Positions 28,044 to 36,760 of a stretch of 64,000 nt of DNA are shown piece by piece; the stretch's first letter is position 1, and the number at the start of each line of letters is the position of its first letter. Made by a program: the position numbers and the translations under genes. This DNA is from Paraburkholderia hayleyella. Lineage in GTDB: Bacteria > Pseudomonadota > Gammaproteobacteria > Burkholderiales > Burkholderiaceae. Below the pieces are notes generated by a model, which was given only the letters and a program-made list of their open reading frames with translations, was not told the DNA's origin and did not search any database. Where the stretch lies: contig NZ_QPES01000001.1 in the NCBI RefSeq assembly GCF_009455685.1, positions 1,240,001 to 1,304,000 of the forward strand. Direction: 5' to 3'.

Positions 28044-28532
28044 CTACTCAGGGGGACGCTGCACGCGTACCTTGACCAGATTCTCACCGTCGAATTTGTA
28101 CCAATCTCGATACTTAGCGCCTCGAAGCTTGAGGAATACGGCATCTGGCACCCATCTTGTTTCATCGATGAGTAACAGTCATCTAATAGGAATCACCACT
28201 GCAGGATTATCCCTGAAGTCGTAAAGAGAAATCGATGGCGGATTGTTCCCTCAATTATTGAAATCGTACATCAATATCCGATCAACCAAGCCCTTCTTTA
28301 AAGCGTGCTGGTCACATGATCCAGCGAATCCGTATAGTTTGTCGAAGGCAATCCCATTTAATTCAACAATACTGTACAGCCCATCGCCTCTCATTTTGTC
28401 AGCGCCGGAAATGGTTAACTTACCAGCCACTGTATTAACGGTTCGACATCCTTCGATATCTGATTCATCAGCAATCGCATTAAAGGATAAGAACATGGCA
28501 ACGAAAAATGTCAGCGCAAGTAATTTTTTCAT
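28044..28532 (-). pseudogene. exported immunity-like protein with two in-frame stops
   Basis: The minus-strand frame starts at 28532 with a signal peptide (MKKLLALTFFVAMFLSFNAI) and reads 93 codons to a TGA at 28251-28253. The same phase then continues with GNNPPSISLYDFRDNPAVV, a second TGA at 28179-28181, and DETRWVPDAVFLKLRGAKYR, ending at a TAG at 28044-28046. The continued peptide looks like real protein, and both internal TGA codons differ from CGA by one C-to-T change. The original was therefore probably about 160 residues. Its ATG overlaps the stop of an effector-tail relic (ATGA), the arrangement of an effector and its immunity gene. The 93-residue piece may still be made. Confidence 0.65.
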
Positions 28533-28683
28533 TTCCTCACTTCCTTAAAGTCTGGATTTTTACCACCAACAGCTGTGACCAAATCAAGTAGTGCTCGCAC
28601 ATCTTCCAACTGACTTGGGTCACATGCAAAATTCTTAAACTTAATGCCTGCGTTAATGAAATCGCTAAGCCAAAATCGGTGTG
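28529..28683 (-). pseudogene. C-terminal relic of a second LysM/SLT-type effector
   Basis: On the minus strand the frame reads HRFWLSDFINAGIKFKNFAC then DPSQLEDVRALLDLVTAVGG and ends at TGA 28529-28531. It aligns with the C-terminus of the effector at 25547-27019, HRDWLNGFVNGHIIIKTFSC then DQSKIQEGRALLDI, with about half the residues identical. No more of the gene is present; a TAA lies just upstream at the junction. It is thus the last 50 residues of a related effector, inverted relative to the intact one. Confidence 0.72.
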
Positions 28684-28689
28684 CAGCGA

Positions 28690-29230
28690 TTATCCGATCC
28701 GGAGTTCAGGCAATGGCACTTCGTCCAGGCTGATGAGATCGTCGGGCCCGCTTGTCGTTCGGGTGACTATTCAGATCGCCTCGGACAAGGCAGGTGAATT
28801 CCCGGGGCCGATGTCGCAGGTTTCATACTTCGGATTGGGCCGCTACGGTATCTCGTCCCCGCAGGTCTTCTCCATGAATGCTCCGAGTTCCTGCCATGCT
28901 GCGCGCATTTCCCGCCAGTAACGGTACTGATGATCGTGCCGCATGAGCTGCCGCTTGAGCTGCTTCTCGAACTGGCCGAGCGACGACACAGGGTTCAGGC
29001 ACCGCTCGATCACGATGGGCATCACGCCGAGCGTGGTTTCGCGGGACTGGTTATCGAAGCGGTAGCGGACGTGGCGTGATACCGAGCCGTCGCGCAGTGT
29101 GCGGTTGTCATCGGCCGCGCCGGGGCGCGACAGCGCGACTTCGGTAATTCGGTAATGGACTGCCCGATTTGCTCTCCCACGGCGTCCCCCGTAAACGGCT
29201 TGGCCCCGGAGGATTGTCGCGGACCGAATC
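28690..29230 (-). pseudogene. decayed gene of unknown family at the right edge of island 1
   Basis: A coherent minus-strand peptide can be followed from about 29215: SSGAKPFTGDAVGEQIGQSI, then VALSRPGAADDNRTLRDGS, HVRYRFDNQSRETTLGVMP, QFEKQLKRQLMRHDHQYRYW, to an end PDDLISLDEVPLPELRIG at TAA 28690-28692. It is broken by an 8-bp duplication (tcggtaat at 29141-29148 and 29149-29156, plus strand), a TAG at 28843-28845 and a TGA at 28771-28773. Removing the duplication restores the phase. I do not recognise the family; the context suggests another T6SS cargo gene. Confidence 0.55.
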
Positions 29231-29417
29231 CGCTGCGGCGTGACTGATAAGTTATTGATTTTATAAATAATAATGCGTATTCTCACACGCTGCGCCGCAC
29301 GGGGAATCATGCCCGGATTTGCCCGTCGTTTGTGTGCATATCCAGACGGGTTTTCAGCAAGATCTGCCGGGCGCAGGCCTTTTCGGCTAAAATAGCGCGG
29401 CTTTTTCACCTATCTAC

Positions 29418-29454
29418 AAGGCGTGCTCCGTAACCGTCCGAGCGCGCCTTTTTT
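29418..29454 (+). terminator. terminator-like hairpin in the lepA leader
   Basis: An 11-bp stem aaggcgtgctc/gagcgcgcctt (one T-G wobble) with an 11-base loop is followed by six T. It ends 16 bases before the lepA start. It may end transcription coming out of island 1 or act as a leader attenuator. Confidence 0.72.
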
Positions 29455-29470
29455 GCTTGATCGGTACTGA

Positions 29471-31264
29471 ATGGATCATATTCGTAATTTCTCGATCATC
29501 GCGCACATCGACCATGGCAAGTCCACGCTCGCTGATCGCATTATTCAACTGTGCGGTGGCCTGTCCGACCGCGAGATGGAGTCGCAAGTGCTCGACTCGA
29601 TGGATCTCGAGCGCGAGCGCGGCATCACCATCAAGGCGCAAACTGCGGCCCTCTCGTATCGGGCACGCGATGGCCAGCGCTATAACCTGAACATGATCGA
29701 CACGCCAGGGCACGTCGATTTCTCTTATGAAGTGAGCCGCTCGCTTTCGGCGTGCGAAGGCGCGCTGCTGGTGGTGGACGCGAGCCAGGGGGTTGAAGCC
29801 CAGACTGTCGCCAACTGTTACACGGCGATCGAGCTGGGCGTCGAGGTGGTGCCCGTTCTGAACAAGATTGACCTGCCCGCGGCCGATCCGGCTAATGCCA
29901 TTGCCGAGATCGAGGACGTCATCGGAATCGACGCCATGGACGCCGTGCATTGCAGCGCCAAGACCGGGCTAGGCGTGGAAGACGTGCTGGAAGCGCTGAT
30001 CGCCAAGGTGCCGGCCCCCAAGGGCGATCCTGAGGCGCCCTTGCAGGCGCTGATCATTGATTCCTGGTTCGATAACTATGTGGGTGTCGTGATGCTGGTG
30101 CGTCTGGTGAACGGCACGCTGCGTCCCAAGGACAAGATTCGCATGATGGCCACCGGTGCGGAGTATCCGGTCGAGCACGTCGGGGTTTTTACCCCGAAAT
30201 CAAAAAATCTCGAGATGCTGTCCGCTGGCCAGGTGGGCTTCATCATCGCGGGCATCAAGGAGCTGACGGCGGCGAAGGTGGGCGATACCGTGACACTGCT
30301 AAAGCGTCCGGCGCTTGAGCCGTTGCCAGGTTTCAAGGAAGTCAAGCCCCAGGTGTTTGCCGGGCTGTATCCGGTTGAGGCGAACCAGTACGATGCGCTG
30401 CGCGAATCGCTCGAAAAACTCAAGCTTAACGATGCATCGCTGCAATACGAACCCGAGGTTTCGCAGGCGTTAGGTTTTGGTTTCCGTTGTGGCTTTCTGG
30501 GCTTGCTGCATATGGAAATCGTCCAGGAGCGGCTTGAGCGCGAATTCGATATGGATCTCATCACCACTGCGCCTACCGTGGTGTACGAGGTCGTGCAGCG
30601 CGATGGGACACTGCTGACGGTCGAAAATCCGGCCAAAATGCCTGATCCGTCAAAAATCGAAGAGGTGCGCGAGCCGATCGTCACCGTGAACCTGTATATG
30701 CCGCAAGACTACGTCGGGTCGGTGATCACCTTGTGCACGCAAAAGCGCGGCAGCCAGATCAATATGCAATATCACGGCCGCCAGGTGCAACTGACCTACG
30801 AAATTCCCATGGGTGAAATCGTGCTCGATTTCTTCGATCGGCTGAAATCGGTATCGCGTGGTTATGCCTCGATGGATTACGAGTTCAAGGAATATCGCGC
30901 GTCGGATGTGGTCAAGGTCGATATGCTGATCAACAGTGAAAAAGTCGATGCCTTGTCCGTGATCGTGCATCGTTCGCAAAGCCAGTACCGTGGCCGTGAA
31001 GTCGCGGCGAAAATGCGCGAAATCATTCCACGCCAGATGTATGACGTGGCCATTCAGGCCACGATCGGTGCGCACATCATCGCGCGTGAAAACATCAAGG
31101 CCTTGCGTAAGAACGTGCTGGCCAAGTGTTATGGCGGCGATATTTCGCGCAAGAAGAAATTGCTGGAAAAGCAAAAAGAAGGCAAAAAACGCATGAAGCA
31201 GGTGGGGTCGGTTGAAATTCCACAAGAGGCTTTTTTGGCGATTTTGCGCGTCGAAGACAAATAA
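29471..31264 (+). CDS. lepA: elongation factor 4 (LepA)
   Basis: Ribosome-binding GTPase that back-translocates or remodels stalled ribosomes. The 597-residue protein has G1 AHIDHGKSTLADR, G3 DTPGHVDFSYEV and G4 NKIDLP, then EF-G-like domains and the LepA-specific C-terminus (ECYGGDIS-type segment, here KCYGGDISRKKKLLEKQKEG). Length is standard. It starts the lepA-lepB-rnc-era run. Confidence 0.97.
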   Translation: MDHIRNFSIIAHIDHGKSTLADRIIQLCGGLSDREMESQVLDSMDLERERGITIKAQTAALSYRARDGQRYNLNMIDTPGHVDFSYEVSRSLSACEGALLVVDASQGVEAQTVANCYTAIELGVEVVPVLNKIDLPAADPANAIAEIEDVIGIDAMDAVHCSAKTGLGVEDVLEALIAKVPAPKGDPEAPLQALIIDSWFDNYVGVVMLVRLVNGTLRPKDKIRMMATGAEYPVEHVGVFTPKSKNLEMLSAGQVGFIIAGIKELTAAKVGDTVTLLKRPALEPLPGFKEVKPQVFAGLYPVEANQYDALRESLEKLKLNDASLQYEPEVSQALGFGFRCGFLGLLHMEIVQERLEREFDMDLITTAPTVVYEVVQRDGTLLTVENPAKMPDPSKIEEVREPIVTVNLYMPQDYVGSVITLCTQKRGSQINMQYHGRQVQLTYEIPMGEIVLDFFDRLKSVSRGYASMDYEFKEYRASDVVKVDMLINSEKVDALSVIVHRSQSQYRGREVAAKMREIIPRQMYDVAIQATIGAHIIARENIKALRKNVLAKCYGGDISRKKKLLEKQKEGKKRMKQVGSVEIPQEAFLAILRVEDK

Positions 31265-31283
31265 TACGAAGCAACGGAATCCT

Positions 31284-32177
31284 ATGAATTTTGCCCTGAT
31301 TCTTTTTATCCTTGTCATTTTGACCGGTGTGGCGTGGGTGGCGGACAAGCTGGTTTTTTCCCCACGGCGGCGGCGTGCCGCGGATGAGGCGGTTGCCGCA
31401 TTCGACCGGCAGCAGGCCCGGGTCGGCGAGCGTTTTGCCGACGAAAATGCCGCCCAGACTCGCGCCCGGTTGCGCGATGAGCAGTTGCGCCAGCCCTGGT
31501 GGCTCGAGTATTCCGCCAGTTTTTTTCCGGTCATTCTGGTGGTGTTTCTGGTTCGCTCGTTTGTTGTCGAGCCGTTCAAGATTCCATCAGGCTCAATGAT
31601 TCCGACGCTGCAAGTCGGCGATTTTATTCTGGTCAACAAATACGATTACGGCCTGCGCTTGCCGATTCTCAATACCAAAGTGACCGAAGGTCGGCCACTT
31701 GAGCGGGGCGATGTCGTGGTGTTTCGCTTTCCCAAGGACGAATCAGTCGATTTCATCAAGCGTGTTATTGGCCTGCCAGGCGATGTCGTGGCTTACCAGG
31801 ACAAGAAGCTCAGCATCAACGGCAAACCCGTTGCGGAAACGCCGCTGTCCGATTATTTCGACGATGAGCGGCTCAATTATGCGAAACGCTTCGAAGAAGA
31901 CCTGGATGGGCGCAAAAACGCCATTCTGAATAACGCTGCCGTCCCGCCGTTTATCGTGGGCGCCGAGAATTTCCCCGGACGCGATAACTGTACGTACAAC
32001 GACCGCGGCGTGACTTGCAAGGTGCCCGCCGGCAGCTACTTCATGATGGGTGACAACCGCGATAACAGTCTCGATAGCCGTTATTGGGGGTTTGTGCCCG
32101 ACAAAAATATCGTAGGACGGGCGTTTTTCATCTGGATGAATTTCGGCCAGATGAAACGTATTGGCTCGTTTCACTGA
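31284..32177 (+). CDS. lepB: signal peptidase I
   Basis: Inner-membrane protease that removes signal peptides from exported proteins. The start at 31284 (MNFALILFILVILTGVAWV) is chosen since it begins with the first membrane segment. The 297-residue product has a second segment at about 78-94, the catalytic S104 in IPSGSMIPTL and K159 in VDFIKRVIGLPGD, and the C-terminal GDNRDNSLDSRYWG box. It follows lepA by 19 bases. Confidence 0.96.
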   Translation: MNFALILFILVILTGVAWVADKLVFSPRRRRAADEAVAAFDRQQARVGERFADENAAQTRARLRDEQLRQPWWLEYSASFFPVILVVFLVRSFVVEPFKIPSGSMIPTLQVGDFILVNKYDYGLRLPILNTKVTEGRPLERGDVVVFRFPKDESVDFIKRVIGLPGDVVAYQDKKLSINGKPVAETPLSDYFDDERLNYAKRFEEDLDGRKNAILNNAAVPPFIVGAENFPGRDNCTYNDRGVTCKVPAGSYFMMGDNRDNSLDSRYWGFVPDKNIVGRAFFIWMNFGQMKRIGSFH

Positions 32178-32319
32178 GTTTGCACCGCGTTTGCTGGCCG
32201 GTTTGCCTACCGGTTTTCTCTTTAGCCTGGATGCATGACGGCGCATCGCTCATCGCGGCGATGCGTTGCTGTTTTAGGCTCCGGTATCTGGCAAGCCACC
32301 GTCCCCGGTTGTCCCTTCT

Positions 32320-32338
32320 GCCCGCCTTTCAGGCGGGC
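32320..32338 (+). other. perfect hairpin 27 bases before rnc
   Basis: Eight-bp stem gcccgcct/aggcgggc with a 3-base loop and no U-tract. Because E. coli RNase III cuts a stem in its own leader to control expression, this could be an autoregulatory structure, but the stem is much shorter than the E. coli one. Confidence 0.35.
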
Positions 32339-32364
32339 CTCGTGCCCGCGTTATACTCTGCCCC

Positions 32365-33576
32365 ATGCCTTTATCTCCGTTGGAAAGCCGGTTGCGCTAT
32401 GAATTCCGCAATGCGGAATTGCTGCACCAGGCTTTAACTCACCGAAGTCATAGCGCCACGCATAACGAACGGCTCGAGTTTTTGGGCGATTCCGTTCTGA
32501 ATTGCGGGGTGGCTGCACTTTTATTTCAACGTTTCGGCAAACTCGACGAAGGCGATTTATCGCGGGTTCGTGCCAATCTGGTCAAACAGCAATCCCTTTA
32601 TGAAATCGCTCAGGCCCTGAATATTTCAGACAACCTGAGGCTTGGTGAAGGCGAGCTGCGCAGCGGCGGTTTCCGTCGCCCGTCCATTCTTGCAGACACA
32701 CTGGAAGCGATTTTGGGCGCAGTGTTCCTGGATGGTGGATTTGAGGCGGCGCAGACCGTGATCAAGCGGCTTTATGTGCCGATTCTCGACCATATCGACC
32801 CGCGCACGCTGGGTAAGGATGCCAAAACGCTGCTGCAGGAGTATTTACAGGGTCATAAGATCGCGCTACCCACCTACACCGTGGTGGCGACGCACGGCGC
32901 CGCGCATAACCAGCAGTTTGAGGTGGAGTGCACCGTGCCGAAGCTGGAGGTGAAGGTGTCGGGGGCTGGCGCCAGCCGCCGGGCGGCAGAGCAGGCCGCA
33001 GCCCGCAAGGCGCTGGATGAGGTGCTGGCGAGTGCGCCTGCTGCGGTTGGCAAGCCGCGCCGCTCGAAGGGGGCGCGTGCGGCGAAGCATGCTGAACTGG
33101 AGATCGTCCCGGGTGTGACCGGCGTTCAGACGGCGCTCGATTTGCGCGCACCGGAGCGCAAGCCCGAGCGCGCGGCGCGTGCCGATGCTCGTGCGGGTAC
33201 GGTTCTGGAAGCGATGGCGCGGCCGGATGGCCATGCGCCGCTGGCGATGATCCGTGCGGTGCATGTCGAATCGGTCCCGGTGGCCGGGACTGAAAAAGAC
33301 AAGGACAAAGACAAGGACAAAGACAAGGACAAAGACAAGGACAAAGACAGGCCGGAGCGGACGGTGCGTAGCGAAAAGCCGGGCGTATCCACCACCACGC
33401 TGAGTTTGCCGAAAACCGAGGCTAAAACCGAGGCACCACCCGCCGCTGCACGCGACGACGACAAGCCTGGCCCGCACGATTTAACCCTCGCGTCTTCCGC
33501 GGCTGTAGCCGATGCCTCACTCGAATCGACTAGTCCTGAGGCCGCCTCCGTCCGCATCAGTGATCCTGGCCATTGA
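32365..33576 (+). CDS. rnc: ribonuclease III with long C-terminal tail
   Basis: Cuts double-stranded RNA in rRNA precursors and regulatory duplexes. Residues 1-225 form a normal RNase III: the signature ERLEFLGDSVLN near 36-47, a second metal-site region LADTLEAILGAVFLDGG, and a double-stranded RNA-binding domain at about 155-225. The remaining roughly 178 residues are a low-complexity charged tail with KDKDKDKDK repeats at about 310-330 and an Ala/Thr/Pro-rich end. Long tails occur in other Burkholderiaceae RNase III proteins. An aldehyde-like minus-strand frame opposite the tail is a shadow. Confidence 0.95.
   Translation: MPLSPLESRLRYEFRNAELLHQALTHRSHSATHNERLEFLGDSVLNCGVAALLFQRFGKLDEGDLSRVRANLVKQQSLYEIAQALNISDNLRLGEGELRSGGFRRPSILADTLEAILGAVFLDGGFEAAQTVIKRLYVPILDHIDPRTLGKDAKTLLQEYLQGHKIALPTYTVVATHGAAHNQQFEVECTVPKLEVKVSGAGASRRAAEQAAARKALDEVLASAPAAVGKPRRSKGARAAKHAELEIVPGVTGVQTALDLRAPERKPERAARADARAGTVLEAMARPDGHAPLAMIRAVHVESVPVAGTEKDKDKDKDKDKDKDKDKDRPERTVRSEKPGVSTTTLSLPKTEAKTEAPPAAARDDDKPGPHDLTLASSAAVADASLESTSPEAASVRISDPGH
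33294..33349 (+). repeat. 12-bp tandem repeat encoding (KD)n in rnc
   Basis: About four and a half copies of aaagacaaggac. It encodes alternating lysine and aspartate. Gain or loss of whole units keeps the frame, so the tail length can vary by slippage. Confidence 0.9.
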
Positions 33577-33603
33577 GCCTGGTCATTGAGCCTGGCCATT
33601 GAG
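33565..33603 (+). repeat. 13-bp tandem repeat across the rnc stop codon
   Basis: Three copies of cctggccattgag (the second has one change, t for c). The rnc stop codon lies inside the first copy. Thirteen is not a multiple of three, but each unit brings a TGA. Confidence 0.88.
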
Positions 33604-33668
33604 CCTGCCTTGCCCGCAACGCGTGCCAGACGGCATGTGCCTCACCCCATAACTTGTCGTAGCCAACT

Positions 33669-34580
33669 ATGAATAGTCCCAGCTCCAGCCCCACTCCTCC
33701 TGGTTTTCGTTGCGGCATGGTCGCCATCGTGGGTCGCCCGAACGTGGGCAAATCGACGTTAATGAATGCGCTTGTTGGCCAGAAGGTCAGCATCACGTCG
33801 CGCAAGGCCCAGACCACGCGCCATCGCATCACGGGCATCCATACCTTTGACGACGCCCAGTATATTTTTGTCGATACCCCCGGTTTCCAGACGCGTCACA
33901 GTGGCGCGCTGAACCGTTCGCTGAACCGGGCCGTGACGTCCACACTGACCTCGGTCGATGCCATCCTGTTTGTCATCGAAGCGGGCCGTTTCGGCCCGGA
34001 CGACCAGAAGGTCCTCGATCTGATTCCGCCGTCGGTGCCGACGCTGCTGATCGCCAACAAGATCGACCGCATCCAGGATAAAAGCGAGCTTTATCCCTTC
34101 ATGCAAAAGATGGGCGCGTTGCGCGATTTCAGCGAAATCGTGCCGCTGTCGGCCAAGCATCCCGATGACATCAAGCGTCTGCTGGCGACCGTCAAGCCGT
34201 ACTTGCCAGAAGGCGTGCCGATCTATGCGGAAGACGATCTGACCGATCGCAGCGAGCGTTTTCTGGTGGCTGAAATCCTGCGTGAAAAAGTGTTTCGCTG
34301 GACGGGTGACGAGTTGCCCTATACCAGCACTGTGCTGATCGACAAGTTCGAAACAGAAGGGCGCTTGCATCGCATTTTTGCCACGATCCTGGTCGAGCGT
34401 GATACGCACAAGGCAATGATCATCGGACAAAAGGGCGCCAAGCTGAAGCAGATCAGTACCGAAGCGCGTCTTGACATGGAAAAGCTTTTTGGCGGCCCGG
34501 TTTACCTCGAAACGTTTATCAAAGTGAGGAGTGGCTGGGCTGACAACGAAGCCGGACTCCGCGCGTATGGGTACGAATGA
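33669..34580 (+). CDS. era: GTPase Era
   Basis: Ribosome assembly GTPase that binds the 3' end of 16S rRNA. The 303-residue protein has G1 GRPNVGKSTLMN at about 17-28, G3 DTPGFQTRH and G4 NKIDR, and a C-terminal KH domain with GQKGAKLKQISTEAR. Its last 14 bases overlap the recO start. Confidence 0.97.
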   Translation: MNSPSSSPTPPGFRCGMVAIVGRPNVGKSTLMNALVGQKVSITSRKAQTTRHRITGIHTFDDAQYIFVDTPGFQTRHSGALNRSLNRAVTSTLTSVDAILFVIEAGRFGPDDQKVLDLIPPSVPTLLIANKIDRIQDKSELYPFMQKMGALRDFSEIVPLSAKHPDDIKRLLATVKPYLPEGVPIYAEDDLTDRSERFLVAEILREKVFRWTGDELPYTSTVLIDKFETEGRLHRIFATILVERDTHKAMIIGQKGAKLKQISTEARLDMEKLFGGPVYLETFIKVRSGWADNEAGLRAYGYE

Positions 34581-35436
34581 AGCTGCATTGACCCTGCAAA
34601 CGGGCGAGGGACCCGACGCTCATGTCCTGGCCCGTGCGCCTTTGTTACCGCCCGCTGTCGCGTCGGCGGCGCCGGAGGTCTGTGCTACACCCACGCAGCG
34701 GCCGCCGCGCCCGTCCGCGCCCGGTTCGCGGATCACGGAACAGCCCGCGTTCGTGCTGCACAGCTACCCGTACCGCGAAACCAGTCTCATCATTGACGTG
34801 CTGTCGCACGATCACGGCCGCCTCGCGCTCGTCGCAAAAGGGGCCAAGCGGCCCCATTCGGCATTGCGTGGCGTCTTGCAAACGTTTCAGCCGCTTTCGC
34901 TGTCGTGGTCTGGCCGCTCGGAGCTGCGCACGCTGACCGGCGCGGAATGGGTGGGTGGCATGTTGCCACTAGCCGGTGATGCGCTGCTATGCGGCTTTTA
35001 TGTCAATGAACTGCTGGTCAAATTTTGTGCCCGCGAAGACCCTCATCCCCAGTTGTTCCAGCATTACGTGCTGACACTGACCCGGCTCGCGCATGATGAG
35101 CCGCCCGTTCAGGTATTGCGTTCGTTTGAACGTGTGCTGTTGCGCGCGACCGGTTACGCACTTGCGCTGGACCGCACCGTGACGCGCCAGGCGGTGCAAG
35201 CCGGACAGCGTTACACGTTCGATCCTGAGCGCGGCGTGTGCGAGGTCTCGGACACACTACCCGCGCATTGGCCGGTTATCCAGGGGCAGACTTTGCTGGA
35301 CATGGAGCGGGACGATTACCATCAACCGCAGACGGTCGCCCAAAGCAAGACACTGATGCGTTTTTTGCTCAACCACTATCTGGGCGGCACGCCGTTGGCT
35401 ACGCGCCAGATTCTGATCGACTTGCAAAACCTATGA
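34567..35436 (+). CDS. recO: DNA repair protein RecO
   Basis: Loads RecA on gapped DNA with RecR. From the ATG at 34567 the product is 289 residues; a GTG at 34531 is an alternative. The first 55 residues are a Pro/Ala-rich extension. The OB fold starts near FVLHSYPYRETSLIIDVLS. The basic AKGAKRPHSALRGVLQ segment and the helical C-terminal domain follow. The usual zinc cysteines of some RecO proteins are not seen. The stop overlaps the pdxJ start (ATGA). Confidence 0.92.
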   Translation: MGTNEAALTLQTGEGPDAHVLARAPLLPPAVASAAPEVCATPTQRPPRPSAPGSRITEQPAFVLHSYPYRETSLIIDVLSHDHGRLALVAKGAKRPHSALRGVLQTFQPLSLSWSGRSELRTLTGAEWVGGMLPLAGDALLCGFYVNELLVKFCAREDPHPQLFQHYVLTLTRLAHDEPPVQVLRSFERVLLRATGYALALDRTVTRQAVQAGQRYTFDPERGVCEVSDTLPAHWPVIQGQTLLDMERDDYHQPQTVAQSKTLMRFLLNHYLGGTPLATRQILIDLQNL

Positions 35437-36197
35437 GCTTCTTTTTGACTTCCCCCGATGTGATTGACCTGGGTGTCAACATTGATCACGTGGCCACGCT
35501 ACGCAATGCGCGTGGCACGGCCTATCCCGACCCCGTGCGTGCCGCGCTCCTGGCCGAAGAAGCGGGCGCCGATGCGATCACACTGCATTTGCGCGAGGAC
35601 CGCCGACATATCACGGACGCCGATGTGCGCGCGCTGCGGCCGCAGCTCAAAACCCGGATGAATCTGGAGTGCGCGATCACCCAGGAGATGCTCGATATCG
35701 CTTGTGAGGTGCGCCCGCACGACGTATGCCTCGTGCCAGAAAAGCGCGCGGAACTGACGACCGAAGGCGGGCTGGAGGTCGCGGGCCAATTTGAATTGGT
35801 GCGCGCGGCCTGCGCGCAGCTCGCGCAAGCGGGCTCGCGCGTGTCGCTCTTTATCGACGCGGACGAGACGCAGATTCGCGCCGCCCATGAAGCGGGCGCA
35901 CCGGTGATCGAGCTGCATACGGGCCGTTATGCCGATGCCCATGACGCCCACGCGCAACAGCACGAATATGCCCGCATTGTGCGCGGGGTTGAACTCGGCA
36001 TGGCACTCGGCCTCAAGGTCAATGCCGGGCACGGGCTGCATTACACCAACGTGCAGACGATTGCCGCGATCGCTGGCATCGCCGAGCTTAATATCGGGCA
36101 TGCCATCGTGGCGCATGCCATCTTTGCCGGCTGGGATAACGCGGTGCGCGAAATGAAAGCGGTGATGGTCGCGGCACGTCTTGCCGCACAGACATAA
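35433..36197 (+). CDS. pdxJ: pyridoxine 5'-phosphate synthase
   Basis: Makes pyridoxine 5'-phosphate from 3-amino-2-oxopropyl phosphate and deoxyxylulose 5-phosphate. From the ATG at 35433 the product is 254 residues and contains LGVNIDHVATLRNARGT, the HLREDRRHI segment, and HGLHYTNV with the phosphate-binding region near the C-terminus. The upstream part of the open frame is a shadow of recO. Coupled to recO by a four-base overlap. Confidence 0.96.
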   Translation: MSFFLTSPDVIDLGVNIDHVATLRNARGTAYPDPVRAALLAEEAGADAITLHLREDRRHITDADVRALRPQLKTRMNLECAITQEMLDIACEVRPHDVCLVPEKRAELTTEGGLEVAGQFELVRAACAQLAQAGSRVSLFIDADETQIRAAHEAGAPVIELHTGRYADAHDAHAQQHEYARIVRGVELGMALGLKVNAGHGLHYTNVQTIAAIAGIAELNIGHAIVAHAIFAGWDNAVREMKAVMVAARLAAQT

Positions 36198-36210
36198 GGC
36201 GGAAAACGGG

Positions 36211-36639
36211 ATGACGGTCTATGGCATTGGCACTGATATCGTTCAGGTGAGCCGCGTGGCAGCGGTGATGACGCGCACGCGTGGCCGCTTCGCGGAAAAA
36301 GTGCTGGGCCCCGATGAGTTGCGGATCTATCACGCGCGCCATGCGCGCTCCGCCGCCCGTGGCCTTGCATTTTTGGCGACCCGTTTTTCCGTCAAGGAAG
36401 CTTTTTCCAAGGCGATTGGTCTTGGCATGCATTGGCCCATGACCTGGCGCGCCCTGCAGACGCTGAATGAAGCCAGCGGCCAGCCCGTGTTGCGCGCATC
36501 CGGAGAGTTGGCCGCATGGCTCGAGGCACGCGGCATTAGCGCCCGCGTCACACTGAGCGACGAGCGTGATTATGCGGTGTCCTTCGTGATCGCTGAAACC
36601 GCCGAGGCGGCGCCTGCGTTGGCCACGACTCATTCCTGA
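36211..36639 (+). CDS. acpS: holo-[acyl-carrier-protein] synthase
   Basis: Transfers phosphopantetheine from CoA to serine 37 of AcpP. From 36211 (MTVYGIGTDIVQVSRV) the product is 142 residues. The magnesium-binding aspartate is in GTDIVQ and the glutamate in RFSVKEAFSKAIG. The start at 36211 puts the conserved strand at the N-terminus. Confidence 0.96.
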   Translation: MTVYGIGTDIVQVSRVAAVMTRTRGRFAEKVLGPDELRIYHARHARSAARGLAFLATRFSVKEAFSKAIGLGMHWPMTWRALQTLNEASGQPVLRASGELAAWLEARGISARVTLSDERDYAVSFVIAETAEAAPALATTHS

Positions 36640-36760
36640 GCGGCCTGATGTGCCTTCAGGTGCGTCCTTGGCGCATCACCCAGGCCCTAAGGCTGCGAGC
36701 GCCGCGTTTTTTCAGCCATGGAATGCACCAACTAAACACGAAACACGGAAAACGGAAACG

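Noticed and set aside
28251..28532. Reading the in-frame TGA codons of island 1 as recoded sense codons
   Set aside because: The host uses the standard code, no selenocysteine-type element is seen, and frameshifts and truncations nearby point to decay.
29263..29284. Fur-box-like AT-rich palindrome upstream of lepA
   Set aside because: The halves match only partly and their spacing is wrong for a 7-1-7 or hexamer array; none of the neighbours is an iron gene.
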